Made by a program: the position numbers and the translations under genes. Below are positions 1 to 7,173 of a stretch of DNA of 9,133 nt, piece after piece. Location of the stretch: the NCBI GenBank assembly GCA_013331535.1, contig DUGF01000049.1, forward strand, positions 292 through 9,424. The letters are read 5' to 3'. This DNA comes from Microcaldota archaeon. Its GTDB lineage: Archaea > Micrarchaeota > Micrarchaeia > Anstonellales > Bilamarchaeaceae. Numbering within the stretch: position 1 is the first letter of the stretch; the number at the start of each line of letters is the position of its first letter. The notes beneath the pieces were generated by a model. It saw only the letters and a program-made list of their open reading frames with translations. It did not search any database and was not told the DNA's origin.

Positions 1-240
1 AACTTCAATTTTGTCTGTTCCGTCAGCGCGCAATCGTTCAACCATCCCAAATATTTTCTCAACCGTAACCCCGTTCGCAAGTGCACGGTTTGCAGCCATC
101 TGGATTGTTTTTCCGTCCGCAATCGGATCAGAGAACGGAATGCCAAGCTCAATAACGTAAGAATAAGGCGCAAGAGTGCGGACTAACTTATATGTGAATT
201 CGAGATTCGGGTCACCGCAGCAGATGTATGGAATGAACAT
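1..240 (-). CDS. trpA: Tryptophan synthase alpha subunit, N-terminal part (3' end beyond window)
   Basis: TrpA cleaves indole-3-glycerol phosphate to indole and glyceraldehyde-3-phosphate and passes indole to TrpB inside the alpha-beta complex. The first 80 residues are visible. The N-terminal TIM-barrel segment has the GDP motif at residues 9-11, ELGIPFSDP at 31-39 and ADGKTIQ at 41-47. E31 and D42 match the two catalytic acids, Glu49 and Asp60 of the Salmonella enzyme. The lysine in ADGKTIQ, where bacteria have proline, is typical of archaeal TrpA such as that of Pyrococcus. The ATG at 238-240 is the first possible start: the frame upstream has no start codon before a stop, and a TATA box lies about 26 bases upstream, so the mRNA is probably leaderless. 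The N-terminus is therefore short, as in Pyrococcus. The gene is separated from trpB by an ATPase gene and seems to have its own promoter. Confidence 0.96.
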   Translation of the reverse strand, partial: MFIPYICCGDPNLEFTYKLVRTLAPYSYVIELGIPFSDPIADGKTIQMAANRALANGVTVEKIFGMVERLRADGTDKIEV

Positions 241-260
241 GTAACAATTAGTAATTTGAC

Positions 261-292
261 TATATTTAAACATTTATGGATAAAAGCATACA
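261..292 (-). promoter_or_regulatory. trpA promoter with trp-operator-like upstream motif
   Basis: On the minus strand a TTTAAATATA box (261-270) lies about 26 bases before the trpA ATG, the expected spacing for a leaderless archaeal transcript. Just upstream (273-292), the minus strand reads TGTAT, a short T-rich spacer, CCATA, then AAATGTTTAA. The trpE promoter carries the same arrangement (TGTAT, CTTTC, CATAC, then AAACGTTTAA at 7254-7280). This suggests that the two promoters share a regulator. The trpA copy has a longer spacer and a damaged right half-site (TTTAT instead of TGTAT on the plus strand). The assignment is by similarity within the window only. Confidence 0.6.
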
Positions 293-397
293 GTGCTGCT
301 GTGCCAGTGCTCCGTATTAACGAAACTTCATTTCATTTTAGCAAATCAATTTTATAATCTGATATGCATTTTGTTAAATCCATTTACCGTTATGTCG

Positions 398-512
398 TGT
401 CAAAAACCACCGGTCCAAGACCGGTGGCTTGCTTGTTTTTGACAGGCAGGGATTCCACTGTCAGATGTGGGATTACTTAGGTACCACTGGTCATAGACCA
501 GTGGAATCCCTG
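398..512. repeat. Tandem related palindromes, possible palindrome-associated mobile remnant
   Basis: Two near-identical hairpins lie 77 bases apart: 407-427 and 484-504. Both follow the plan CCACyGGTC, 3-base loop, GACCrGTGG. The single stem difference (C-G in the first, T-A in the second) is compensated on both arms, so pairing is kept. Further pairings surround them. TGTCAAAAA at 398-406 pairs with TTTTTGACA at 436-444. A perfect 14-bp inverted repeat joins 447-460 to 499-512 and overlaps the right arm of the second hairpin, so the two structures exclude each other. No coding sequence is visible. Subterminal hairpins of this sort occur in IS200/IS605-derived non-autonomous elements, but no transposase, terminal signature or target site is recognisable here. 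Confidence 0.6.
402..427 (-). terminator. Intrinsic-type terminator between ATPase/trpB remnant and trpA
   Basis: Read on the minus strand, a perfect 9-bp GC-rich stem (CCACCGGTC pairing with GACCGGTGG, 3-base loop) is followed directly by five T residues. It would stop transcription coming from the ATPase gene or the trpB remnant before the trpA promoter. This agrees with trpA having its own TATA box. Archaea usually terminate at T-tracts, with or without a hairpin, so the function is inferred. Confidence 0.45.
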
Positions 513-523
513 GATTTGAACAA

Positions 524-618
524 CTATTATCAACCTAACACTTGTGTTAGTTAACACCCGTGTTAGTAAATTTAACAAGGTTTTCCTCAACCCTTGCCAC
601 ATGCTCCACGTCTTTATC
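524..618. repeat. Direct repeat copy A (trpB 3' end and downstream), distal to ATPase-1
   Basis: This block aligns with 1998-2077 in the same orientation. Within it, 525-550 matches 1999-2024 at 25 of 26 bases, and 594-618 matches 2053-2077 at 24 of 25 bases. Between these conserved blocks the copies diverge, and copy A is about 15 bases longer, mainly because of the second dyad at 551-566. The two copies bracket the ATPase gene at 735-1871. Confidence 0.85.
535..566. repeat. Two adjacent CTAACAC/GTGTTAG dyads
   Basis: CTAACACTTGTGTTAG (535-550) is a perfect dyad with 7-base arms around TT. It is followed at once by a second dyad, TTAACACCCGTGTTAG (551-566). A single imperfect version, CTAATACTTGTGTTAG, sits at the end of intact trpB (2009-2024). 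The two-base centre is too tight for a normal RNA hairpin of full stem length, so a protein-binding site is as likely as an RNA structure. The function is unknown. Confidence 0.5.
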
Positions 619-676
619 CCCACGACCGGATAGAGCTTATGACTATAATTCTCTGGGCAGGTATTGAACAACAACC
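547..676 (-). pseudogene. Remnant of a second trpB 3' end
   Basis: The minus strand from 630 to 547 reads [17 protein letters not shown], then LVKFTNTGVN and a TAA stop. This matches the TrpB C-terminus, where intact trpB has [22 protein letters not shown]. Upstream of 630 the similarity continues in other frames (LLFNTCPEN at about 673-647 against [10 protein letters not shown]), so small indels have broken the frame. Homology fades near 676, just before the end of the ATPase gene. Only about 40 codons remain, too few for a working enzyme. It is best explained as the trpB end left behind when the ATPase unit arrived; a decayed second trpB is the alternative. Confidence 0.85.
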
Positions 677-695
677 CTACTTCTGTTTAAGACCC

Positions 696-750
696 CGTGA
701 CCTGCTGGTCACGATCTCTTGAAGTACTTGGAATTTACAGTACTTCAAGA
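696..750 (-). terminator. Tandem hairpins at the 3' end of the first ATPase gene
   Basis: A perfect 12-bp inverted repeat (717-728 with 739-750, TCTTGAAGTACT and its complement, 10-base loop) spans the stop codon of the ATPase gene. Beside it is a second hairpin, CGTGACC (696-702) with GGTCACG (707-713). No T-tract follows on the minus strand, so termination is only one option. mRNA 3'-end protection or an element boundary would also fit. Confidence 0.45.
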
Positions 751-1871
751 AGCCATTTCAATAATGGAATTACCTTTATTTTTCCATACTTGCATTCTCT
801 AGACTCCTCCATATTTGGGGTTATCAAAAGCCCGCTGCTTCCTGGCCTTGCTCTCATGCCCTGTTCCAAACCAATAAGCTCCCGCTCTGGAAGGTCATCT
901 TCTGAGCAGACCTGCACAGCCATCCTTTCCCCCATCTTCTCTGCGAGAAAATCACATTCGTTTTTTCCACCAAGATAAGACAGAGAATAACCTCTTCTAA
1001 CCAGTTCTATTGCAACCGCGTTTTCCCATATCCTCCCGATGTCTTCGCTTTCAGATATTGAAACTGCTGATCGCATTCCTAAATCATATGCATAGACTTT
1101 CTTGAGCGATGTTTCTCTTTCGCGTGGAGAGCGGTCAAAAGCAGGAACAGAGAGAATGAGAAATGCTGCTTCCAAACCAGCAAAGAATTGTCTTGCTGTT
1201 GGTGGCGATACCCCTATCCTAGATGCAGTTTTTGGAATGTTCAGTTTTTTTCCAATTTCAGATAAGGCAATAGTTGCAAAAGAGCGCAATGCAGAGACTT
1301 CTCTCATTCCATATCTGGCTGCAACATCTTTTAGAACCGCAAGTTCAAAGTAAGTGTTCAGAAGCTCCTTTCTTTCCTCAGGTCTTTTTACACATTCCGG
1401 ATAACCGCCCATTGCGAGGTATTCCTTAATTCCATTTCCACTCCATTTTCTAAAGTCTCTGAAGGACAATGTGAGTATCTTGTATGGAATTGCCCTGCCT
1501 GCAAGAGAGGTTGCAGCTTCACCCGAGAGCAGTTTGGAATTAGATCCAGTGATTATGAAATGATATTTTTCTTCCTCTATGGTCTTTCTGGTCCATTTTT
1601 CCCAGCCGTCCACATTTTGGACTTCATCAAGAACAACCAGAGAACCTTTTTTCAATCCAGAAACCGCATGATCAAGATCATGGAACGTTTGTGGCGGGCC
1701 TGGCTGTTCAAGGTCAACAAAAACGCCTTCTCCTCTTATCTGTTTCCAGAGAGAAAGCATCTGCATTGCCAGCGTGCTTTTTCCCGCTCTTCTCGGTCCA
1801 ACAAGAACTGTTGCCTCTTTTCTGTCAAGCTTCCCGAACAATTCATCTGCTTCTTCACGCGGTAGGAACAT
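735..1871 (-). CDS. AAA_14/DUF4143-type archaeal ATPase (ATPase-1)
   Basis: The 378-residue protein has an N-terminal P-loop domain with Walker A GPRRAGKS (25-32), Walker B LVVLDEVQ (78-85, D82 and E83), the GSNS sensor-like motif (109-112) and a conserved GR (125-126). A helix-turn-helix-like segment lies at about 208-232. The C-terminal DUF4143 domain (about 255-378) has an ENAVAIEL helix (E283) and an ECDF strand (E305, D307). In family members with a PD-(D/E)xK-like fold the next strand reads E-x-K. Here it reads VQVCSED (319-325), so the presumed active-site lysine is missing. These ATPases are often present in many copies in archaeal genomes, and their role is not established. The ATG at 1869-1871 lies about 26 bases after a TATA box, indicating leaderless expression. 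The gene is co-oriented with trp, splits trpB from trpA and is bracketed by direct repeats. No membrane segment or signal peptide is evident. Confidence 0.9.
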   Translation of the reverse strand: MFLPREEADELFGKLDRKEATVLVGPRRAGKSTLAMQMLSLWKQIRGEGVFVDLEQPGPPQTFHDLDHAVSGLKKGSLVVLDEVQNVDGWEKWTRKTIEEEKYHFIITGSNSKLLSGEAATSLAGRAIPYKILTLSFRDFRKWSGNGIKEYLAMGGYPECVKRPEERKELLNTYFELAVLKDVAARYGMREVSALRSFATIALSEIGKKLNIPKTASRIGVSPPTARQFFAGLEAAFLILSVPAFDRSPRERETSLKKVYAYDLGMRSAVSISESEDIGRIWENAVAIELVRRGYSLSYLGGKNECDFLAEKMGERMAVQVCSEDDLPERELIGLEQGMRARPGSSGLLITPNMEESRECKYGKIKVIPLLKWLLEVL

Positions 1872-1891
1872 AAGAAACTATACTTTCTTAA

Positions 1892-1908
1892 TATTTAAAT
1901 ACCTTTCG
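1892..1908 (-). promoter_or_regulatory. Promoter of ATPase-1 (TATA box with purine-rich BRE)
   Basis: On the minus strand TATTTAAATA (1892-1901) is centred about 26 bases before the ATPase ATG. The purine-rich stretch CGAAAGG just upstream fits a TFB recognition element. A second AT-rich candidate (1921-1928) is further away and less well placed. Confidence 0.65.
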
Positions 1909-1997
1909 TTTTTCAGAATCTATTTAAAAACAGGGAAAACATATTTTCTAATTCTATATTATAAGGATTTCATAGCTATACCAATGAAAATTCAACC

Positions 1998-2077
1998 ATA
2001 TTATCAACCTAATACTTGTGTTAGTAAAATTTAAACGATTTTCCCTGGACATTCGCCACATGCTCCACGTCTTTATC
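1998..2077. repeat. Direct repeat copy B (end of intact trpB), proximal to ATPase-1
   Basis: This is the partner of the block at 524-618. It contains the last 19 codons of intact trpB, the stop codon, and 23 bases downstream, including one imperfect dyad (2009-2024). The start-to-start offset from copy A is 1474 bases. Past 1998, toward the ATPase gene, the copies share nothing, so this marks the inner edge of the inserted segment on the 5' side of the ATPase. Confidence 0.85.
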
Positions 2078-3307
2078 TCCTCTTCCAGAAAGATTTACGA
2101 TGATAATATTATCCTTGCCGCACTGCGGAACTAGCTTCCTCAGATATGCAATCGCATGTGCAGACTCCAATGCAGGAATTATCCCCTCGGTTTCTGCAAG
2201 AAGATGAAAACCATCCAATGCTTCTTCATCTGTTACGGAAACATACTCTGCACGCTTCAATTCGTGCAAATGAGAATGTTCCGGCCCTATTGCCGGATAA
2301 TCCAAACCTGCCGAGATTGAGTGTGTTCCTCTGATTTGTCCGTCATTATCTTGGAGCACATAAGTAAGCGTTCCGTGTAATACTCCTTTCTTTCCGTCTC
2401 CGCTTATTCGAGCGGCATGTTTTCCGCTCGAAACTCCTTTTCCTCCGGCTTCAACCCCGATCATGCGTACGTTTCGGTCTGTATTTCTATCGCCCTTTCC
2501 ATCATCCATAAATCCTGAAAACAATCCGATTGCATTGCTCCCGCCTCCAACGCAAGCCACAAGCGCATCCGGCAGCCTGCCTTCGGCATCCAGTACCTGC
2601 TGCCGTGCCTCTGTTCCGATAATTGATTGGAAATGCCGCACGATTGACGGATAAGGATGAGGCCCAAGCGCAGAACCAAGCACATAATAGGTATCTTTGA
2701 AATTAGTTGCGTAATCTCGGAGCGCTTCATTGATGGCGTCCTTTAATGTTTGTGTTCCGCTTTCAACTATCCGCACATTCGCACCCAATAACTTCATCCT
2801 ATAAACGTTCAAGCTCTGCCTTTCTGTATCTTCCTTGCCCATGTAAACATCACATTCAAGCCCGAATAATGCCGCGGCGGTTGCTGTTGCCACCCCATGC
2901 TGGCCTGCACCAGTCTCTGCGATAACCCGTTTCCTTCCCATTCTTTTTGCAAGCAGAACCTGTCCGATTGTGTTGTTTATCTTGTGCGCGCCAGTGTGGA
3001 GGAGGTCTTCGCGTTTAAGGTAGATTTTGACGGATTTGCTCTGGTTTCCTGCGAGTTTTCGGCTTTCAACCTCGCATAGTCTGCGACTCAAGTTCTCTGC
3101 ATAATAAAGCGGTGTTGGCCTTCCCGCATATTTTGTAAGATAATATGTAAGCTGTTTTTGGAACGCTGCATCTGCATTTGCCTTTTCAAATTCAGTTTCC
3201 AGTTCCTTTAGCACTGGCACTAATAATTCTGAAACGTATGTTCCTCCGAATTCACCAAAACGTCCCGCGCGTCCGGCTTGTTGGTTAGCATCGTTTGCAT
3301 TCGTCAT
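2021..3307 (-). CDS. trpB: Tryptophan synthase beta subunit
   Basis: This PLP enzyme condenses indole with L-serine to give tryptophan and works in an alpha-2 beta-2 complex with TrpA. It has 428 residues, slightly long for a TrpB1-type protein of about 390-400 residues. The extra length comes from the N-terminus and an insert near 80-92. [11 protein letters not shown] starts at 15. The PLP lysine is K109 in HTGAHKINN. The catalytic glutamate is E131 in [13 protein letters not shown] (254-258) binds the cofactor phosphate, and LSGRGDKD (406-413) supplies the serine that contacts the pyridine nitrogen. The ATG overlaps the trpC stop as ATGA, and AAGGAG lies about 13 bases upstream. Its last 19 codons are duplicated at 547-603, on the far side of the ATPase gene, indicating that the 3' end has been rearranged. 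Confidence 0.98.
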   Translation of the reverse strand: MTNANDANQQAGRAGRFGEFGGTYVSELLVPVLKELETEFEKANADAAFQKQLTYYLTKYAGRPTPLYYAENLSRRLCEVESRKLAGNQSKSVKIYLKREDLLHTGAHKINNTIGQVLLAKRMGRKRVIAETGAGQHGVATATAAALFGLECDVYMGKEDTERQSLNVYRMKLLGANVRIVESGTQTLKDAINEALRDYATNFKDTYYVLGSALGPHPYPSIVRHFQSIIGTEARQQVLDAEGRLPDALVACVGGGSNAIGLFSGFMDDGKGDRNTDRNVRMIGVEAGGKGVSSGKHAARISGDGKKGVLHGTLTYVLQDNDGQIRGTHSISAGLDYPAIGPEHSHLHELKRAEYVSVTDEEALDGFHLLAETEGIIPALESAHAIAYLRKLVPQCGKDNIIIVNLSGRGDKDVEHVANVQGKSFKFY

Positions 3308-4092
3308 TTTAGCTTCAACTCCTTAACCTTATCTCTCAGATTCGCGGCTTTCCATATTGCAGTCCCAACCAAAATGCCGTTAACTCCGCAAGAACGAACA
3401 AATTCCGCATCATTTCTTGTTTTTATCCCGCTTTCGCTGATAACTGGCGCATTTGTTTTTCCGTGCTCTGCGCTTTCGTGAAGTATCCGTTTCGTGCGGT
3501 CCAAATCAACTTTAAGAGTCCGCAAATCGCGGTTATTTATTCCAAGAATATCTGCATTTGTTTCATTTGCGCGTTTCATTTCGTCAGAATCGTAACATTC
3601 GAGCAGAACTTCGAGATTGTTTTTGTGTGCCGCATCAATAAGCGCGTTTATGTCTAATCCAAGCCTGTCTGCAACCTTCATCACAAGTAGGATACAATCT
3701 GCTCCGTAATAAGCTGCAGCATTGATCTGCTCTTTGGAAATCACGAAATCCTTGAACAATACGGGCAGGGTTGGGGTTGCGTTCTTCACCATCGGAATAT
3801 TCCTTAAATCTCCTTTGAATATCTGCGGCTCAACAACAACAGAAACTGCATCAGCCCCGCATTCGTGGAAATCCAGTGCTGTTCTTTCAACGTCAATATT
3901 GTCAAACGAATATTCTCCAGCTGGCGACGCATGTTTTATTTCCGCGATTAGGCTAAAAGATTGCGATATAATTTTTTGCTTTAACGAAACGCGAGCGGGA
4001 TTTTTGCTTGTTTTTGTTCCTTTAATTGCATAGTATCCGTTTGCAACGTTTTCCTTTGCCTTTTCTATGAACTTATCAAGAATATCCGCCAT
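3304..4092 (-). CDS. trpC: Indole-3-glycerol phosphate synthase
   Basis: This TIM-barrel enzyme decarboxylates and cyclises CdRP to indole-3-glycerol phosphate, the substrate of TrpA. The 262 residues match the usual length of a single-domain IGPS. Active-site residues by position and context are E51, K53 and S56 in [12 protein letters not shown]114 in VLFKDF, E165 in LLECYD, N187 in GINNRDL, and E220-S221 in VISESGI. The phosphate site is GILVGTAIW (239-247). It is not fused to trpF. The ATG starts one base after the trpD stop, with GGGG about 10 bases upstream. The stop overlaps the trpB start by 4 bases, so translation is probably coupled. Confidence 0.97.
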   Translation of the reverse strand: MADILDKFIEKAKENVANGYYAIKGTKTSKNPARVSLKQKIISQSFSLIAEIKHASPAGEYSFDNIDVERTALDFHECGADAVSVVVEPQIFKGDLRNIPMVKNATPTLPVLFKDFVISKEQINAAAYYGADCILLVMKVADRLGLDINALIDAAHKNNLEVLLECYDSDEMKRANETNADILGINNRDLRTLKVDLDRTKRILHESAEHGKTNAPVISESGIKTRNDAEFVRSCGVNGILVGTAIWKAANLRDKVKELKLK

Positions 4093-4093
4093 T

Positions 4094-5110
4094 TTAATCG
4101 ACCCCTTTAATTCGCAGTGTGTTTAGTTTTTCCATTGCTTTTCCAGAATCAATCGCTTCCTCTGCGAGAGTTATCCCGTGCTTGATGCTTGTTGCAATTC
4201 CGCTTACATATAGCGCAGCTCCGGCATTCAACAATACAACATTACGAGCTATTCCAGACTTTCCATTAAGCACATCAATTATAATCTCCGCGCTTTTTGT
4301 TTTGTTTTCCGCACGTATTTCATCAATATTTGCTTTTTTGAATCCGAAATCTTCAGGTGATATTCTGTAATTTTTTATTGTCCCGTTTGTATTTAGTTCG
4401 CAAATATCTGTTTCACTACTTACACTAATCTCGTCCGTATCGCTGGAAACAACAAGTGCATGCTCTGTCCCAAGAATCCGAAGCGCATCCGCAATCTTCC
4501 AAGCAGTTTCTTTATCAAAAACCCCAATCACCTGCCTTTTTACGTTTGCAGGATTAGCAAGCGGGCCAAGAATATTAAAAACCGTTCTAAATCCCAGTTC
4601 CTTTCTCACAGGCGCGACGTTTTTCATCGCTGGATGGAATGAAGGGGCAAAAAGAAATGCAAAACCAAGGGTTTCAATCGTTCGTTCCGCAATCCGTGGT
4701 TCTACAGCGATCTTAATCCCGAGTTCCTCAAGCACATCCGCGCTTCCGCACTTGCTCGAAGCAGCCCTGTTTCCGTGCTTTGCAACCGTTGCCCCGCAAG
4801 CAGAGGCAACAATCGCTGAACATGTAGATATGTTGAATGTTCCCTTACCGTCTCCGCCGGTTCCGCACGTGTCTATCAAGTTGCCGTCCGCAACCTTTGG
4901 CTCAATCTTAATCATGTTTTTCCGCATAGCAAGTGCAAACGCAGCAATCTCTTCCGCAGTTTCCCCCTTCATCTTCAGCGCTGTAAGAAACGCAGCAGTC
5001 TGTGCTGGCGTAGCGATTGCATGCATAATGTAGTCCATTGCATATTCTGCTTCTATTGCTGAAAGGTCCGTCTTGCCAATGAGTTTTTGGATGATCGTGC
5101 AAAAGTCCAT
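4094..5110 (-). CDS. trpD: Anthranilate phosphoribosyltransferase
   Basis: TrpD transfers phosphoribose from PRPP to anthranilate, making N-(5-phosphoribosyl)anthranilate. The 338 residues are the normal length. The fold has a helical N-terminal domain followed by the PRPP-binding domain. GTGGD (83-87), NISTCSA (93-99) and KHGNRAAS (111-118) bind PRPP and anthranilate, and a DTDEIS stretch in the second half supplies acidic metal ligands. It is a stand-alone protein, not fused to trpG. The ATG begins two bases after the trpG stop, with GGTGA about 9 bases upstream. It sits between the anthranilate synthase genes and trpC, as expected of one polycistronic message. Confidence 0.97.
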   Translation of the reverse strand: MDFCTIIQKLIGKTDLSAIEAEYAMDYIMHAIATPAQTAAFLTALKMKGETAEEIAAFALAMRKNMIKIEPKVADGNLIDTCGTGGDGKGTFNISTCSAIVASACGATVAKHGNRAASSKCGSADVLEELGIKIAVEPRIAERTIETLGFAFLFAPSFHPAMKNVAPVRKELGFRTVFNILGPLANPANVKRQVIGVFDKETAWKIADALRILGTEHALVVSSDTDEISVSSETDICELNTNGTIKNYRISPEDFGFKKANIDEIRAENKTKSAEIIIDVLNGKSGIARNVVLLNAGAALYVSGIATSIKHGITLAEEAIDSGKAMEKLNTLRIKGVD

Positions 5111-5112
5111 GC

Positions 5113-5736
5113 TTACTTCACCATCGTTATTCTCAGGAAATTTTCAAATATCATCTTGCCGTTCTCGGTCATAATTGATTCCGGATGGAACTGAACCCCG
5201 AAAATAGGAAGGGATTTGTGCCGAACAGCCATTATCGCGTTGTCGCCCTCACTCCGTGCGGTTATCTCAAGGCAATCAGGAATCGAGCCTTCCTCTCCAA
5301 TAAGGGAATGGTATCTCATAACTCGAAGCGGAGTTTTTATATCCGCGAATAACCCCTCTTCGTTGTGTCGCACCTCGCTTGTTTTTCCATGCATTGGTTT
5401 GTTTGCGCGAATAATCTTTCCGCCAAACACAGATATTATTCCCTGATGGCCAAGACAAACCCCGAGAATAGGAATAGGGCAATCGACACGGCTCCCAAGT
5501 TCGGAAATCACCTTTCCACAAACCCCGAAATCCCGTTCGTTTGTCGGGTCTCCTGGCCCAGGTGAAAGTATTATTGCATCATATTTTTTTGTTGGATCAG
5601 AATAGTTCGCAGTGCGGATCTGCTCAATTGTAATCGCGTTGTTCCGCACGACATCTACGGAATGCCCGAGCTCGCTAAGGTATTGGTAAATGTTATACAC
5701 GAACGAGTCAAAGTTATCGATTAATAGTAGTTTCAT
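5113..5736 (-). CDS. trpG: Anthranilate synthase component II (glutamine amidotransferase)
   Basis: TrpG hydrolyses glutamine and channels ammonia to TrpE. The 207 residues form a class I amidotransferase. DNFDSFVYN lies near the N-terminus (7-15), SPGPGDP at 58-64 forms the oxyanion region, the nucleophile is C94 in GVCLGHQ, and H184 and E186 in FHPES complete the triad. In an archaeon without a separate pabA a TrpG can also serve p-aminobenzoate synthesis; the trp context makes anthranilate synthase the main role. The ATG follows the trpE stop by two bases and has the strongest Shine-Dalgarno sequence in the operon. Confidence 0.97.
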   Translation of the reverse strand: MKLLLIDNFDSFVYNIYQYLSELGHSVDVVRNNAITIEQIRTANYSDPTKKYDAIILSPGPGDPTNERDFGVCGKVISELGSRVDCPIPILGVCLGHQGIISVFGGKIIRANKPMHGKTSEVRHNEEGLFADIKTPLRVMRYHSLIGEEGSIPDCLEITARSEGDNAIMAVRHKSLPIFGVQFHPESIMTENGKMIFENFLRITMVK

Positions 5737-5738
5737 AT

Positions 5739-7166
5739 CTATCTCCTCCCCTCGTTCAATGCCGCCTCATACTTCTCAACCCCTATTGCCTGCAGTAATG
5801 CGCGTGCCTTTCCTTCAGTCTCATCAAATTCCTTCTCAGGAACACTATCGTAAACTATTCCCGCTCCGGTCTGGATGTACGCGCTTCCTTTTCTTGCAAA
5901 CAATGTCCTTATTCCGATTGCAAAATCAGTATTCCCGTTTGCGGAGAAATATCCGACCGCTCCTGCATATGGCCCGCGTTTTGTTCCTTCGAGTTTGTCG
6001 ATTATTTCGATTGCCCGCACTTTCGGTGCACCGGAAACCGTTCCTGCTGGAAAAATAGCCGAAAACGCATCAAACGAATCCTTTCCATCAGCAAGTTTTC
6101 CAGTAACCACAGAAGCGATATGTTGGACATCGGAATATTTGTGCACAGACATGAATTCCGGAACCTTTACTGTTCCCGGAACTGCAATCTTTCCAATATC
6201 GTTTCTCGTTAAATCTACAAGCATAAGGTGTTCTGCCCGTTCCTTTTCATCATTAAGCAGTTCGGTTTCGAGTCGCTTGTCCTCGGTCTCGGTTTTACCG
6301 CGCGGCCTTGTTCCTGCAAGCGTTGCATAGCTGGTTATTTCCTTTTCCTCAACCCTAATCAGGTTCTCAGGACTTGAGCCAATAATCTCACGTTCCCCGA
6401 ATTTTATGTAAAACATATACGGGGAAGGATTGGTTGCCTTTAGTTTTCGATAAAACGGCATCAGGCTGCCAGCATATCGTATTTCATAACGCTTGGATAA
6501 CACTGTTTGGAATATGTCGCCCGCGCGGATATGCTCTTTCGCATTCTCGACCATCTCGCAGAATTTTTCCTTTGTTGTTCCGCATTTCTTGTTATACATC
6601 TGGAATTTCGTGCCTTGAAAACTCGAATCGCAAATATAATCCCTTATTTCCGAAATCCTGTTCTCTCCATAATGCAAATATTTTATGCTTCCGTTCTTGT
6701 GGTCATAGATTATTGCGTCGTCGAATATTCCGAATTCAAAATCAGGGAAATTCGTTTCGTCCCGAAGTTTTACGCCCGTATCTGCCAAGCTCGGCTCTAC
6801 ATATCGAATATAATCAAACGAGAAATAGCCGACCGCTCCGCCAAGAAAACCCGGGGCATTAATCGCGCGCGAGCCGATTTGTTTTTTTAATTCCGAGAAC
6901 GGAGATTTGGTTTCGTATTCAGTTCCGCCCGCATTTCCATCCGTGTTTATTATCTCGTTCTTTAGCCTGATGTGTTTTTTCGGGCTAAATCCAAGAAAAG
7001 AGAATCTCGCGAGCTTTTCCGCACCTTCACTGCTTTCAAGAAGAAATGCATTTTCACAATGTTCTGAGAGCACTGAAAACATGTCTGTTGGAGATATTTG
7101 TAGCTCTAGTGTAATTGAATGCGGGGCCTGTCCAAAGTAAATCCCTTCCCTGTTCCATGTTTTCAC
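5739..7166 (-). CDS. trpE: Anthranilate synthase component I
   Basis: TrpE converts chorismate to anthranilate with ammonia from TrpG, the committed step of the pathway. The 475 residues include the tryptophan-binding LLES (42-45) followed after ten residues by S56, the feedback-inhibition pattern. The chorismate-binding domain has GDIFQ (216-220), NPSPYM (246-251), LAGTRPRG (283-290), DLTRND (318-323), FPAGTVSGAPK (372-382) and KLEGTKRGPYAG (391-402). It is TrpE rather than PabB, given the LLES motif and the operon. The start is a GTG at 7164-7166. The only good Shine-Dalgarno-like string, AGGTGA, overlaps this GTG instead of preceding it, so initiation is unusual or weak. The next in-frame methionine (M30) would leave very little sequence before LLES. 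The gene heads trpEGDCB. Confidence 0.96.
   Translation of the reverse strand: MKTWNREGIYFGQAPHSITLELQISPTDMFSVLSEHCENAFLLESSEGAEKLARFSFLGFSPKKHIRLKNEIINTDGNAGGTEYETKSPFSELKKQIGSRAINAPGFLGGAVGYFSFDYIRYVEPSLADTGVKLRDETNFPDFEFGIFDDAIIYDHKNGSIKYLHYGENRISEIRDYICDSSFQGTKFQMYNKKCGTTKEKFCEMVENAKEHIRAGDIFQTVLSKRYEIRYAGSLMPFYRKLKATNPSPYMFYIKFGEREIIGSSPENLIRVEEKEITSYATLAGTRPRGKTETEDKRLETELLNDEKERAEHLMLVDLTRNDIGKIAVPGTVKVPEFMSVHKYSDVQHIASVVTGKLADGKDSFDAFSAIFPAGTVSGAPKVRAIEIIDKLEGTKRGPYAGAVGYFSANGNTDFAIGIRTLFARKGSAYIQTGAGIVYDSVPEKEFDETEGKARALLQAIGVEKYEAALNEGRR
5743..5752 (-). promoter_or_regulatory. Strong Shine-Dalgarno for trpG inside the trpE end
   Basis: The minus strand reads GGGAGGAGAT about 7 bases before the trpG ATG and within the last codons of trpE. 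It is the best ribosome site in the operon. It fixes the trpG start at 5736 and should help TrpG be made in step with TrpE. Confidence 0.8.
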
Positions 7167-7173
7167 CTATCAT

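Noticed and set aside
477..674. 65-codon minus-strand open frame beginning MLFNTCPEN
   Set aside because: It starts in the trpB remnant and reads most of it in the wrong frame; the TrpB-like sequence is in another frame. A chance frame in a pseudogene.
525..2024. Conventional insertion sequence around ATPase-1
   Set aside because: No transposase or integrase and no terminal inverted repeats; the flanking direct repeats are much longer than normal target duplications and are made of trp sequence.
5690..6058. 122-codon plus-strand open frame
   Set aside because: Antisense to the trpE/trpG junction, with no promoter or motif; a shadow of the real genes.
5875..6330. 151-codon plus-strand open frame
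   Set aside because: It is fully antisense to trpE, whose motifs are intact, and its translation is serine-rich with no recognisable domain.
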